Assembly: GCA_000499405.2 (NCBI GenBank)
Contig: HG738140.1
Coordinates: 11,807,560 to 11,871,559, forward strand
Origin: Onchocerca volvulus
Taxonomy: Eukaryota > Nematoda > Chromadorea > Rhabditida > Onchocercidae
Length of the DNA stretch: 64,000 nt
Direction: 5' to 3'
Shown: one piece after another, positions 37,297 through 50,500 of the stretch
Position numbering within the stretch: position 1 is the stretch's first letter
Layout: every line of letters starts with the position of its first letter
The notes under the pieces: generated by a model
Told to the model about the DNA's origin: nothing
The model's database searches: none
Seen by the model: only the letters and a program-made list of their open reading frames with translations
Made by a program: the position numbers and the translations under genes

Positions 37297-38755
37297 GTCG
37301 TAAATGTATAAATTTATATGTTCATGTCGACAACGGTACAGAATTTAATGGAATGAGTAGGAAATTCAGCAAATTGGGCAGTTAGATGCTCAGATATATC
37401 GAATGACATTAAATGACGTTAACGAGAAAACAGATAAAAATTCGCATTTAACATAATTTGATCATTTCATGGGTGTCGGAATCCAGAAAAACCTGGTAAT
37501 GAAAATTCGAGTCTTACTTCGAAGAATAAAAAGAAGAACGAATGACCTGCATGGTTTATCATTTCAGTGGACATTAGTCAAAGTGTTCTAAACCGTTTAA
37601 CTTGTAATCTAAAGGTTTGAACTAGTCGGGTTATGCCACGATGCTATGACTTTGAACGCATTAAATGTCCGCAGCTTTCTTGCATATTATAACAACTCGG
37701 TACATACATATAAAATGGCACGCATAAGTTTCCGTTCATCGTTTATTTGTCTCTTTTCGTTAAAGGAAATAGAAGAAAAGAAGCGAAGAAGTTGCTGAAT
37801 TTTGTGTTGCAATACAGTATGTGATTTGTAGCACGAAGGCGTGCAAGCGATTGCCGTTTGGCATGTTGGAATTTTAGTTTGCAGTTTGCTAATTTTGTTC
37901 ACTGTATAGTTTGTGCGATGTGGACTTTGTTGAATGTTTGTTTGGTTTTTTGGGTAATCCCGTATTATGGAGTTAGTGGGGAATTAGTAGAATGGATTGG
38001 TTCTCGAATTAAAACCTCGGGATAAGGTAAAACAAGAATGATCGCTAGTTTTTACGAATAAATTGGGCAGACTAATTCTAATTACCAGTTTTGTTATTGG
38101 TAGAAATCTCTTTGGCCTACATCTTCAGTGACGAACACTAAAATTTAGAAAAACTAATGCAATACGTGACAATTGATCTTTTGAGAGAAATCTGAAACTA
38201 AATGGATAGTTGTTTCTGCAAAATATAATTACTAATTGATGAATAATCAAAATTCATTGACAGAATAATGTAAAAAATCTGGTGATTTGAAATTAAATGG
38301 TAAGAATGTCTCAAATAATCCGGAGAAAACTCTTGGGGAAATAGCTTTCTTTTTTTGCTGAATTTGATTTTCAATTAGACTGAAAACGAATGCATAGCCG
38401 CTTTTGCACTATCAGATTTTTTGCACAGCTATGTTTGTTATCTTATCTGCACAGTATATGTAGTTCGAACCTTGTTTTGATCTGTCTTATTAGATACAGA
38501 ACTCGTTCCTATTTTTTTCAATTCTTTAGTCAAATTGATTGCTACCGTAATTGCTGCAATTGATCCATATATAATATTTCGAAGTTAAGGAGGGACACAA
38601 TGGATCGAAGGATGGGAAAGATTTACTATCAATATATTGGCATTGAAATTCAGTACTGAAATAATCCAGTCCGGAATTCAACAATAGAGTAATACCTGTA
38701 GAAATTCAATAATTAGCAAAGAAATATTTTAAGGTTCCCTTGCAAGGTTCGAAAG
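37297..38755. other. Intergenic, MsrA to SND1
   Basis: Region before SND1 with somewhat higher GC than the introns. A minus-strand frame at 37687-37902 shows no family similarity. I see no promoter motif. AG dinucleotides after T/A runs at about 38732 and 38746 are possible trans-splice acceptors just before the SND1 start. Confidence 0.4.
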
Positions 38756-41700
38756 ATGTCGGAACTACAAACCCAGTCGCAACAAACATCTTCATTGAAG
38801 CGAGGCTTGGTAAAACAAGTCTTATGTGGTGATGCTGTAGTTTTACAGGTATTTTTCATTTCATTCCATAACTTCAGGTTTCTCTCATATTAAGCATACA
38901 TGGCATCATTCTATTTAGATTATTTCGTACCTCAAAAGTATCTGTATCAAGTGAATATTGAATGATCTATAGACGGTTGAATATGGCTAAATATGTTCAT
39001 ATTTTGATCGATCTATCCTGCTTTTAAATAATGGGTCTGATTCGGGAATGTGAAATCTGAAAGCGTCAATCAACTAATTTTTTTTTCTTTAATATATATT
39101 GTAGTTCGTATTTCAGTACTACATCTTGTAGTTATTTTTTTTTTGCTACATCAGTGAGTACGGTTATGTATTTTAAAGTAACAGTTTCCTTAATTATATT
39201 GCATAAGCATGTAACATACCTACAATAAAAGATAATCAGGTGAAAAAGAGAAAAAAATAACATGAAAAGAGAACGAGTTATATCACTTATCTCAAAAATA
39301 TTTTCCAGGGTCCACCGATGAATGGTCCGCCGAAGGAGGTAACGGTATATTTGAGCAATGTGATTGCACCACGGTTGGCTAAGAGACCAACAGATACTGA
39401 ATCCGGCAAAGAAGACGAGGTAAATGGGAAGTTTTAGAACTAATAGTTTAAAGAAGACAAGAAAATCAAAATTAAAATGTGGGATTGGATAGTTGTAATG
39501 ATGTAAAGAAACAGAAGAAATAAACCAAATGAAATTTAAGTAGTTTGAAGTGGATAAGATGCTTAGAAGATTAAAATGGAATAAAAGTAAAAAACTAATG
39601 GTTTGATTATAACTTGTTTAAGAAATATAAATTTTCTGTTGGATTCCAGCCATTTGCTTGGGAATCGAGAGAATTTCTACGTAAGAAACTTATTGGACAA
39701 AATGTCATTTTCCAATGCGATTATACGGCTACATCAGGAAGAGATCATGGCCGAATATATCTCGGTGGAACAAGTTAGTTTTTTTCGAATAGTGTTTAAA
39801 ATTATTGAATCTTGATAGGAAGTGGATTATTTTATAATGTGTCTCCCGATTTCTACTGTTTATTTAAGACATTTTTTTCTTAATGACGAGTTGAATCTTA
39901 ACTTCACATATTTATATTAATTTTAAATGAATACAAAGATTTCAAAATGCATTGGCAGTAGAACTTTTTTTCAGATCTTGAGAATTCGGAAAATGTGACG
40001 GAGACATGCGTATTCGAGGGTTGGCTTGAAGTGAGAGTAGGACGTATTGCTGAGTAAGTTGCATGTTTCTTTTTTCATTTCAAAAATTATCGTACATAAA
40101 TGAAGTTCTTTTCTGGTTTTAAATTGAAGAAATCTATGATTTATTTTATGAGTTTTATTTAATAAATTTCAAGTTGCAGTATATTATGATTTATAGCGAA
40201 TATACCACTAAGTTGTTGGAATTGCAAGAAGCTGCAAAAACCGCGAAGAAAGGAAAGTGGGCGTTAGAGGAAGGAAGCGCACAACAACATGTAAGTTTAA
40301 AAGTTTCTATGTATTTCGGCATTTATATTATTGATTAATTTTTCAGTCTTATTAATCCCTCAAATTTTATATCCGTGATAATCCCAGTGACATCTCATTT
40401 GCCGTTTCTATTACTTATCGCTACTTTTCCCCGATTTATTCTGAACTCATGAAAATATTTAATACGATTTTTTGATCCAAAATAAATAGTAATAAGTTAT
40501 TGATGGAAAAAAAAAGAAAAAAATCTGCAAGCTAGCTAAAATGCTATGCAATGTGATCTTAAAAAATTTCTTCAATATGGAATAGGAAATTCTGATAATG
40601 CAAAACAAGTAGTCTTGTTCCAGTATATTTGATAAATCCATCTTATAACACACAAATATCCAGAGGTAAAAATTTGGAAGTTTTTCTAAATTTTATTCAA
40701 AACCAAGAAGTTAGCAAGATGTCATTAAATTTTTTTGAACCATTTCACTCTGCTATGCAGTCATTGTTGTTTTTATTTCCACTTTTTTTTTTAATATTTT
40801 GATGTTCATTGTAAAGTAATTTTGTCGTGTTGGCAGGTGCGACATGTGAGATGGATTATAGAGAATCCACGAGCTCTTGTCGATACATTCAAACAACAAA
40901 AGATCAAAGCAATCGTTGAGCAAGTACGAGATGGTTCAACGATTCGTGCTTTCTTGTTACCTGATTTCTATTATATAACACTAATGCTCTCAGGTATTAA
41001 AGTAAGTAGTTTTTTTTTTTGATTACATTAATGTTGCTTCCATATAATTGGGTCATAGTTGCTAATAGATGTGTTGGCTTTAATCTGCAATTTATCATAA
41101 ATAAATTTGTATTATATCAAAGAGAATATCAATTTATATGCATTTTGCTCTCTCAAGAACAAAAAAAAAAACTGTCAAATGAGATCAGTCATCTTAACCA
41201 TGTGCAAATTACCGTGAAATAACTCGAAATTTATGGAATTTGGAATTTCTTACGAAGCATAATATTTGAGAAATTTACTTTTCAGGCACCAGCTATTCGT
41301 GCTGGAGCGGATGGTCGAGCTGAAGACTATGCTGAAGAGGCACGTTATTTTGTTGAATGTCGTTTGCTACAAAGAGATGTGGAAATTATTTTGGAAAGTA
41401 CTTCAAATCAGAATTTTGTTGGTTCCGTCATACATCCTAAAGGAAATATTGCTGAGTTGTTGCTTAAGGAAGGTTTTGCTAAATGTGTCGATTGGTCGAT
41501 CGCTCTGGCCACATCAGGACCAGAAGTACTACGTGCTGCAGAAAAGTTCGTCAGATATTATTTCTTTCTTAAATTAGTTAACTAATTATGAATGAAAATC
41601 AATTTACGAAGTAGTATGGCATATTGGCTTGTATAGACATTTCCATTAGAAAATAGCAATCCATTTTATCTCCTGCTGCAATAATACTGGAAAGTATTAA

Positions 41701-44700
41701 AGTTATGTTCTTTATTGATCATGTTCTAACTTATTTACACCTTGAATAAATTTTGAATCTTCCTGTTTATAGTAGATTTGCTGTCGGCAATTTTTTCTAC
41801 CATATGTTTTCACCAGAAAGTTATTGATAATGAACTGAAAGAAACAATTAATCTTAGGAAATTTTATCGATAGAGTTAGCATTCCTAGTGTTTCCAAAAG
41901 TATATATATCGTAACAGATAGTATTGTAGTCGTTATAAGTAAAAAACATGATTGCTGGTAGTTTCGGGACTATTCAGTTATTTATCTATAAAAAAATTGA
42001 GTTTTCAATTATTAAGTTTCTTCATATTTCTCTTTCATTAGTTGATTTAGGATAGCAAAAGAGAAAAAACTTCGTATTTGGCGTTCTTATCAACCGTCTA
42101 ATCAACTAAATGTTGATAAAAAATCGTTCACCGCAAAAGTGATTGAAATTGTAATGGGTGACGCACTTATTGTACAGAAAGAAAATGGTGATGAAATCAA
42201 AATTTGGTTGTCGTCTGTAAGACCTCCAAGGTTATTATTACTTTTTGTTTGGGAAGTGTCTTGAATTTTTAACGAATAATTCCAGAAAAATGAGGTGTGA
42301 TAGATACTGCTATGATCTTTTCAACTAAATTTTCTAGATCTTTGGAATTTTCGCCTATATTTATTTACCAATCTGATGTCATCAAAATTTGCTAGGATTT
42401 CTGTTGCGATGTTATAACTTTTTTAGAATATCGTATTTTTTGCAGAGAGGAAAATCGAGATACTGAAAACAAGATTGGTCGACAGTTTCGTCCATTATAC
42501 GACATTCCTTACTTGTTTGAAGCCCGCGAATTTCTACGTAAGCGACTGGTGGGCAAGAAAGTTCAGGTAAACTCCAGTACGAAGCATAGTATATACTTTT
42601 ATATTTCTTGATAAATTAATATACGTTTACGGTATACGTTTTCGCTTCGAAAGAAAGCATTCCAAAATTTCATGATCTTATCTGAAAAAATTGTGCATAT
42701 ACTTCCTTAGGCATCTACCAGTGGATTAACTCAAGATAAGTTAGGCTAGAATAATAGTGCTTATTAGAGCTTAATTTCAAGAATGTTACAGTACGAACTG
42801 GTTGTTGATGTAGCTCAACTATTTTGAATCATTTCATTTCAGATTACTGTTGATTATATACAAGCAAAAACAGAACAGTTTCCAGAGAAAACCTGTTGTA
42901 CCGTAATGTCAGGAGGATTGAATGTTGCTGAAGCGCTTGTTTCAAAGGGTCTGGCGAAGGTAATACGATACAGGAGTGATGATGACAATAGGTATGACTG
43001 TTTGATATTTTCTTCCTTTTTTAAAGCAGTGTAGGATTTGATTCATTTTTAAATTCTGGAATATAAATTTAAGAAAAAAAATTTACTGTTTTCAGATCTT
43101 CTCAATACGATGCTTTATTAGCTGCTGAAGCAAAAGCAGAAAAGAGCAAAAAAGGTCTATTTGCCGACAAAGAATTAGGTGATAAGGGTCCAGTTTTGAG
43201 GATTCAAGAATTGCAAGGGGTTAATTTATTGGTTTTTTGCATTTTGCTTGTTTTTGGAATTGATTTACATAATTTTCTCTAAATAAATATCAGCAACTTA
43301 GAAATAAATTGAACAATTGCCAGATTCTCCAAATAAACGCATCTTTTAGTTCAGATTTGGTTAAGGGTGAGTCAACAGTATTTAAGATGATTAAACCTAT
43401 CAGAAAGTGAGAATTTGAATTCCTTCCAAACTGTGTAATCTAAGCTTGATTCGATAATGTGCTACATGAAATTGAAGGTTTTATTTTGCAGGACGCGCAA
43501 CGTTCGAAGCAATTTTTGCCTTATTTGCAAAGATCTGGTCGCTCAGAGGGTATTGTAGAATTTATTGCATCCGGTAGTCGGGTACGCCTATATGTGCCTA
43601 AAGAAACGTGCCTTATAACCTTTTTATTTTCTGGTATTGATTGTCCTCGTGGTGCTCGTATTGGTCCAGGTGGTAAATTGATTGGTGAAAATGAACCGTA
43701 TGCCGAAGAAGCTGTTAAATTTACACGTTCAAAAATTATGCAGCGTGAGGTTGGTTTGGAGTTTTTAAAAAATATAGAATTTTAAAAAATTTCTTAAAAA
43801 TTATTGGTGTCTAATAATACATATGAATTAGAATTTTTTTATATTTTATAATTCCTGTTGAGGTACGAAATTTCTTTCAGGTAGAAGTAGAAGTGGAAGG
43901 TATGGATAAATCAGGAAGTTTTATTGGCTATATGTTTGTACAAACTGAACAGGGTCTTTGTAACATGAGTGTAGCATTAGTGGAAAATGGTTTAGCAAGT
44001 GTACATTTCACAGCTGAAAGAGGTTCATATTACTCTCAACTTTGTGTTGCGGAGGAAAATGCTAAGAAGGTTTCAGTTTTTTGTTATCTTTTTTGGATCC
44101 ATGTTTTCCTTTATATTTTGCAGTTCATGTTTTTGTTTGTTCAGACATGAGATGATTGGATTTAAGTTTCTAGAATCATTTATTCTGAATTTAACTCATA
44201 ATTATTGATTTTGTGATGTCAAGCTTTCTCTTTTGTTGGTTTTATTGGCTGCATATTAATACTAATTGTCAATATCTGATCAATGAACGAGTCATAAGTC
44301 TTTTATGTGATTGAAATTTAGCTATTTTCGACTTGCAACTACAAGTATGTACTGTTCTATACAAAATGCAGAATGAGACCTGTGACTGTTTCTTTCGATC
44401 TTGTGATTTGAATTTATTAAGGATCTGTTGAATGCTAATGACTAACAGTTGTTTGATGAAAGATTGCTGGAAGGAAGTTGTAACAACTTTTTTTTTTTGT
44501 TTTAGGCAAAACTAGGAATATGGGCAAAATGGATTGATGAAGAAGCTATTGTGCAAGCTGAAATTGCTTCAGCAGCTGAAAAAACGGAACGTACAGTAAA
44601 TTATCGAAAGGTGGTTGTTACCGATGTGCAGAGAGGGAATTTCAAATTTGCTGCTCAATCGGTAGATGATGGTAGGTTGATTGAAATTTCTGATGAGGAA

Positions 44701-46075
44701 AATTAAAAGCAGAAATGATAAGAGTAGAAATTATATAAGGAAGAAAATGTGAGAGGGTATGTAGTTAATACTTACTCGTTTTTAATTTCACATCTTTCAA
44801 TATCCAATTTTTGATCATGAGCATGTAATAAGAGAGTCGTTATTACATTGCTTCTTGGATTTTGTATTTTGGTGATTTTTGGACTAGATTTAGGAATAAG
44901 TTGCTAATTATTAAGAATATTACAGGTCCAAAACTTGAAAAAATGATGAAAGAATTACGTGAAGAGTTGAGGATAAAACCCCCAGTAATTGGTGCCTATG
45001 TGCCACGACGTGGAGATTTGTGCGTTGCACGATTTTCGGCTGATAAATTATGGTATCGAGCTCGTGTTGAGGCAATAAAAGGAAAGAAAGTCGATATTTT
45101 GTATATCGACTTTGGAAATGTTATTTCTTCTCAACTTATTATAAAAGATGGCTGGAAAGAGCTGAGATTAGTTAACTACTCGCAATCTTTATTCATTACC
45201 ATCTCTCTGTGATGCATCATTTTATAGGTCGGCTATATAAGTTGCATTATTTCCTTTGGAAACTTTACAATATTGCACGATATTCATTATGCTCGAGATG
45301 AAAGGTGTACTCTATAATAATTACAGAGAGAAACAGTTGATGTGACATCGATGGCTGCTTTGCCAGCTGGTTATGCAGCACAACCATCAGGTGCACACGA
45401 ATATCAAATGGCTTTTTTGCAAATGCCCAACGATCCAGATTATGCGAACAATTCGGACATAGCATTTGAGCAGTTTCTCTTCTCAGCACCGTTCATGTTT
45501 ATAAATATTGAGTATCGGAATGCCGGAGTAGAACATGTCACAGCAATCATTGAAACATCTGACGGTACTCGCACTGACGTTGCGAAAACACTTATTGCTG
45601 AAGGACATGCTTTAGTAGAACAAAAACGAGAAAAGAGATTCGCTTCATTGGTAGTTTCTTATTTCTGCTGTCCTTCTACTTCGTTAAAGCATATTATCAT
45701 AAAACTAGTAGCTGTATAGGTTAAGTAAAAGAAGTGGATGTATTGCATGGTAGAATTAAAATCTGAAGTTATTATAGTATGTTGGAGTATAAAAAATTTC
45801 AATAAAACAGATTAGTTCTCTCTGATCAGTGATTATAATCATTAATTTGAGGCACTTTTAGTGTTATTTATTATTATTGGAAAATTCAATGGGCAGGATA
45901 TTTTTTCTATATGTGGCCACAAAAACGAAGAAATATTATTGAAGATTGTTAAATATATATAAATAAGTGGCAGCATTTTTTGTAGATTGCGGAATATCAA
46001 GAAACTGAGAAGATAGCCCGCCGTGAACATCGCAACATTTGGGAATATGGTGATTTTACTGGTAATGAATTATAG
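38756..46075 (+). CDS. SND1: Staphylococcal nuclease domain-containing protein 1 (Tudor-SN)
   Basis: Tudor-SN, found in RISC, stress granules and transcription/splicing complexes; C. elegans TSN-1 is the counterpart. Seventeen exons join in phase: 38756-38848, 39309-39419, 39650-39773, 39975-40053, 40197-40290, 40837-41001, 41286-41545, 42051-42230, 42446-42566, 42843-42991, 43096-43219, 43492-43749, 43881-44069, 44506-44671, 44926-45119, 45327-45650 and 45986-46075. The product is 906 residues, against about 910 in human. Four SN-like domains cover roughly residues 15-665, with repeats such as [12 protein letters not shown] and [14 protein letters not shown], and [20 protein letters not shown] in the fourth. 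The Tudor domain (about 715-790) shows APRRGD-like [19 protein letters not shown] and YIDFGN; a partial SN domain closes the protein at [14 protein letters not shown]. Complete, no breaks. Confidence 0.96.
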
Positions 46076-47060
46076 AAATTCTGAAGAATGCTAAAGATCA
46101 GAAAGAAAAAAAAAAGATATTGTTACGTTTTGTTTAGTTTCATTGTTATCAAAGTCAAATTGGTAGTTCAGATTGATAGATAAAATTTTGATTGTTTCGT
46201 TGTCGTTATCACTTTCGGCTTTCTTTTTGTCATCTAGTTTGCCTTGTTATCTTTTTAATGCCTAACATATCTTATTGTTCAAAAAAAATAAATCGAAACG
46301 CTTCCATCGCTTTTGTTATTGTATTGTTGATATGTGCAATGTGATAGTGCTAAAGTATGATTGGAGAATTATAGTTAAATTCCTTTTTTATACGTTGCCT
46401 TTTCATTAAATCTTAGTTCTAAAAATCTCTAGCCTTATTAGATAACGATTATCTAAGTTCTCTCGTATTTTGTTGATTTTTCTCCGTGCAATGCAAGATT
46501 TTTTTTTAGATTAATTTAACGGTTATAATAGACGAGGTAGTCGTTTTAATATACAAGTCTATTGTTAGTATATTGTTAATTATTAGCATTTCATGAGTTC
46601 CAGTGTTATTTTGAAGAAAAAATTTTTTTCTTGCTGTCCATTGCTCGAATAGAATGATTGTGATACATATCTTTATTTTATGTTATTTTTTGTTTCATAT
46701 TTTCTACAAAATTCTCAAAATCTCCTTTAAAATATACCTACAGTATTTTGTATGAATTTTTAATAATTCTAATGCAAAAGTTTATTTTCTTACATTCTCC
46801 TTGTTCTTTTTGCTCATTTTTTCATTCCTACAGAGGTATTTCTTTTAGGTCAACAGTGTTCCAGTTTCCAATCTCCCAATTTCTTTAGGTTCATTTTTCT
46901 GATCAGAAAAGTTTATTTTATAATTGTTTCTTTCTGTAGTAGTCATTATGGTAAAAAAAAAAAAATACAGTAAATGCATCCTGTTTGGAGATTTATTTTG
47001 TGGAGTTTTTGAATTGATGAAAGACTAACGTTCACCAGATATATATTTTATATCATGCAG
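46076..47060. other. Intergenic, SND1 downstream region
   Basis: AT-rich. AATAAA at 46287-46292 is a possible SND1 polyadenylation signal, 212 bases after the stop. Any first exon of the coding-like segment at 47061 would have to lie here, but I could not identify one. Confidence 0.4.
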
Positions 47061-47258
47061 CAAGGACTGAAATTGCGCTGAAGTTGGGAGTGAATTTTCT
47101 GGGACCATTAAATACGTATGGACTAATTCGGTGGTGCAGTGATGTTAAGAATATTATGCAAGGAACATTTGTATATGTTAATGAGAATGTCTCCCTCCAT
47201 CCTAGTTTGAGAGTAAGAATGCGGTGTTTGGGATATTTGAGAACTGTAAGCATTTTTT
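47061..47258 (+). CDS. Orphan coding-like exon, unknown protein
   Basis: An open frame of about 64 codons follows a good acceptor (ATCATGCAG) and ends either at TAA 47256-47258 or at a donor-like GTAAGC at 47246. It begins in phase 2 (completing xCA) and reads RTEIALKLGVNFLGPLNTYG, then a segment with YVNENVSLHPSLRVRM and RCLGYLRT. Codon choice and composition look like real protein, with alternating hydrophobic residues that suggest a small beta-rich fold. I do not recognise a family. No start exon was found between SND1 and here. The opposite strand is also open across the segment but lacks splice context. It could be the last exon of a small gene between SND1 and TSR1, or a relic. Confidence 0.35.
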
Positions 47259-47504
47259 AATCCAGAGAAGTTTTTAGATCATATGTTATTGTGCCGTAAT
47301 GAAAAGATTAAGATTGTTGAAAAGGAAATTTTGCTAATAGTTGTAGCAAATTGACGAAGACATAGAACTGTAGTTCTTAATATTAGTCTTTGCGAGGAAG
47401 TTTTATTTAATTTGAAGTGAAATACGTGAGTATATAAAGTTTATTTCTATTTGTTGATATCACTTTATTCAGTTCTTCCTATTTCTCGAATATATTCTGG
47501 AAAT

Positions 47505-50500
47505 ATGGGTGCTGGACATCGTGCGGGACCACTGAAACAATCAAATAAAAGGCATAAAAGCGGTCGTCATCGTAGTAAAAGTGCATTGGATGCAGTTGCT
47601 GGAGGTATTTTCTTTTTTTTTTTTTTTTTTCGTTTTCATTCGCAGATATTTGCATATGATTTGATTAGTTCGGAAGTATGTGGATTATACTGAATTGAAC
47701 TGGAACTCAATTCAGGCTAAGAAAACGAAGAAATTAGGTTGATTAGCTATTGTTACAAAGCTTGAAGAAAAGATAAAGAAATGAAAGTAAAATATCGGAA
47801 TATTGCTTGTTGTCCATTTGCTATTATGTTTTTTTCAGGTAAAGTAGGTTGCAAGGCAGTTACTGGAAAACATCGCTTTTTGGTTGGTAAAAAAGCTCGG
47901 CGTCTACAAGCTAAGCAGATACGTGAAAATAAACGTGCTGTTCTATCTGAGAATTACGTCTTTTCTAATAATTATCTTCATCAGCCTCCAATATTTGTCG
48001 TAAGTTTTCTTCACCGCATTGACTAATTTTATTTCTCGTTCTTAGTTTGGAGATTAAAACAGTTTTCCGGATATTTGATTGGTAGAAAAAAATCTTAACA
48101 GATCAAATTTTTTTTAATTCCTACTTCTATAAAGAAGTTGTTGGAATTGTAATGGTGGAAGGCACTCTGTGCCTTAGAAAACTTTGAATACTGATAATAA
48201 AAAATGATGGAATTATTATGATTTTTCTTGATATTTTGCAGTCAGTTTGAATTAATTTTTTTAATTTGATTTTATCAAATTTTTATTTATATTTTAGACA
48301 GTCTTATCATTCGACAGGAATTATACGTCTGATGAACTTATTGCGTTATTATGTTCATGTGACCAAACTTCTTGTCGAAATACGAGTTATAATGGTTGTT
48401 TAAATCATCTATGGTAAATTTTTAATCATTTTCGCTGATGGATAATTTCAAGTGATACAAATATTTTTGGAAAAATTTGCTCAGAAAGTTTAGCAGTTGC
48501 TTGCAATATACTTCTAGCATGATCGTATGCTATATATATATATATATATATGGATCTTCTGGAAGAGATTCATGATTTCAGTTGGCAAACTATTCTCTTT
48601 AATTCAGTCATAACTGTTCCGATGTGTTTCTTGTAATTTTACTTGCTTCCTTGAAGGAATCCTAACAATTTAAATTAAAATATATGGAAGACTTTTAAAA
48701 GATATTTTTATTACCAAAAATTTCCTTTTTTTAGCCTTCTTAAACATTTTTTTTTTTTTAAAGCATAAAACGGCTCAAAAGTCGTTATGTTTTTGCCGCG
48801 CCGAATTGTGCAAATACTGATGTTGTACTTGATTACGTAAAAGTATCCGATGTCATTGCCTTTATTTGGCCAGCTAATGCTGAAATTACGGCGGAAGATG
48901 ATATTTTGATAAGTACTTTATTGGCACATGGTTTGTCGGTTACAGTACACTTTGTGCCAGGACTTAGTACCATGGCAACAACGAAACAAAAAGAAATCAC
49001 ACGGAAAAACGTTACAAAATTGATTGCAAATTGGTAATTTTTCGTCAGTAATTCCGAGCTGTTGATTCTATTGCGAAAATTAAGAATTGGAAAGAAAAAC
49101 TGTTTTTTTAAAAAATATTTCTTCTAATTTTAAGTCGTTTATTTTTAAATTTCTTATTGCCGATAATTTTATCATTCGAAGCATATAAGGGATCATATTA
49201 TTCATGCACCACATATAAAGCCTAACATTTACAATTCCATGATTTCAGGAGTTTTGAAGATGAAAAACTGATGCATTGTGATAATGAAAATGATGGTTTA
49301 CTTGCCTTACGTTCGATTAGTACAATGAAAAAGAAGCAACCATATATGCAAAGGATGCGACCGCATTTGATTGCTGAAAATGTTGAAAAAACTGAAGCTG
49401 AAGTATAATTTTCATTACTGAATTAAATTTTAATTCGTTTAAAACCTAATAGAAAAGGAATACAATTTATTAGAAGAAGTAGAAAAATGAAAAATGAAGC
49501 AATGGCTGGTGATTGATAGCGTAATAGTTTACGATAGATTAAGTAGTATGCTCGTTAGATATGTAGTCGCACCATTATAATCCTGCATCTCGGAATTTCT
49601 GCAGAGCATGTGGATAGCTGTTGATTTCATATTCTAGCCGAAATACCATAAATTTAAAGAAATTTGTATTTGAAATTTACATAATGAAATTAATAATTGT
49701 ATTGTCAGGGAAACTTATGCACGCTGAAGGTTTCCGGATATTTAAAGGGATCATTATTGAATGTTAACAGTCTTATTCACATTCTACGGTTGGGTGATTT
49801 TCAAATCAAACAAATTGTCATCGAGAATGATCCATATGTGCCAGATAAGAAGGTTTTTACAAATTTAAATTCTATAGTTTTTTCAAGAAATCTAAATGAG
49901 GTGTATTGTTGACCTAATAAATTTGAGAATATAGTTTTCGGAGATAAACTTCAAAATTAGTTTGGAACGAAGGTGAAAATTATGACTTTTAAATCAAAGA
50001 GCAACAACTGCTTTCTTTACTAAACTAAATCAACTACGAAACTTTCTTGATGTTTCATGTATTTCTGGAAAAGAACTGTGATTGTGCAGAACGAAAATTA
50101 AACGAAATCTTTTTAGGAGTAAAATGTGTTTTTTTGATTGATAATAATTACAGATTGGAGTTGATACGAAGATTTCAGAAACTATATTCAAACCGGATAT
50201 AAATCTGCAGACATCATTACTGTCCGAAATGATTGCAGATCCTATGGATGCAGAGCAGACGTGGCCAACCGAGGAAGAGATTATGAAGGAAGCTTGTATG
50301 ACTATTTATTTTCATCATGAAGAGACGCTGAAATTTTACAATAAATTTACATTTCTCACTGGAATTTCTGAAAAATCTTAAATACTTTAGAAAACTTGAA
50401 AACGGTTATCCTTTCACCATTTCCATAAATTGTTTCCTCGTTTCCCTAATTGTTAAGTGTTCTCAATTTCGGCCTTTAGCATTATTGCTCTATGGATTTC

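Noticed and set aside
37687..37902. 71-codon minus-strand frame between MsrA and SND1
   Set aside because: No similarity and no splice context; probably upstream sequence of SND1.
47053..47253. Minus-strand open frame opposite the orphan exon
   Set aside because: It has no acceptor or donor in register and reads as the shadow of the plus-strand frame.
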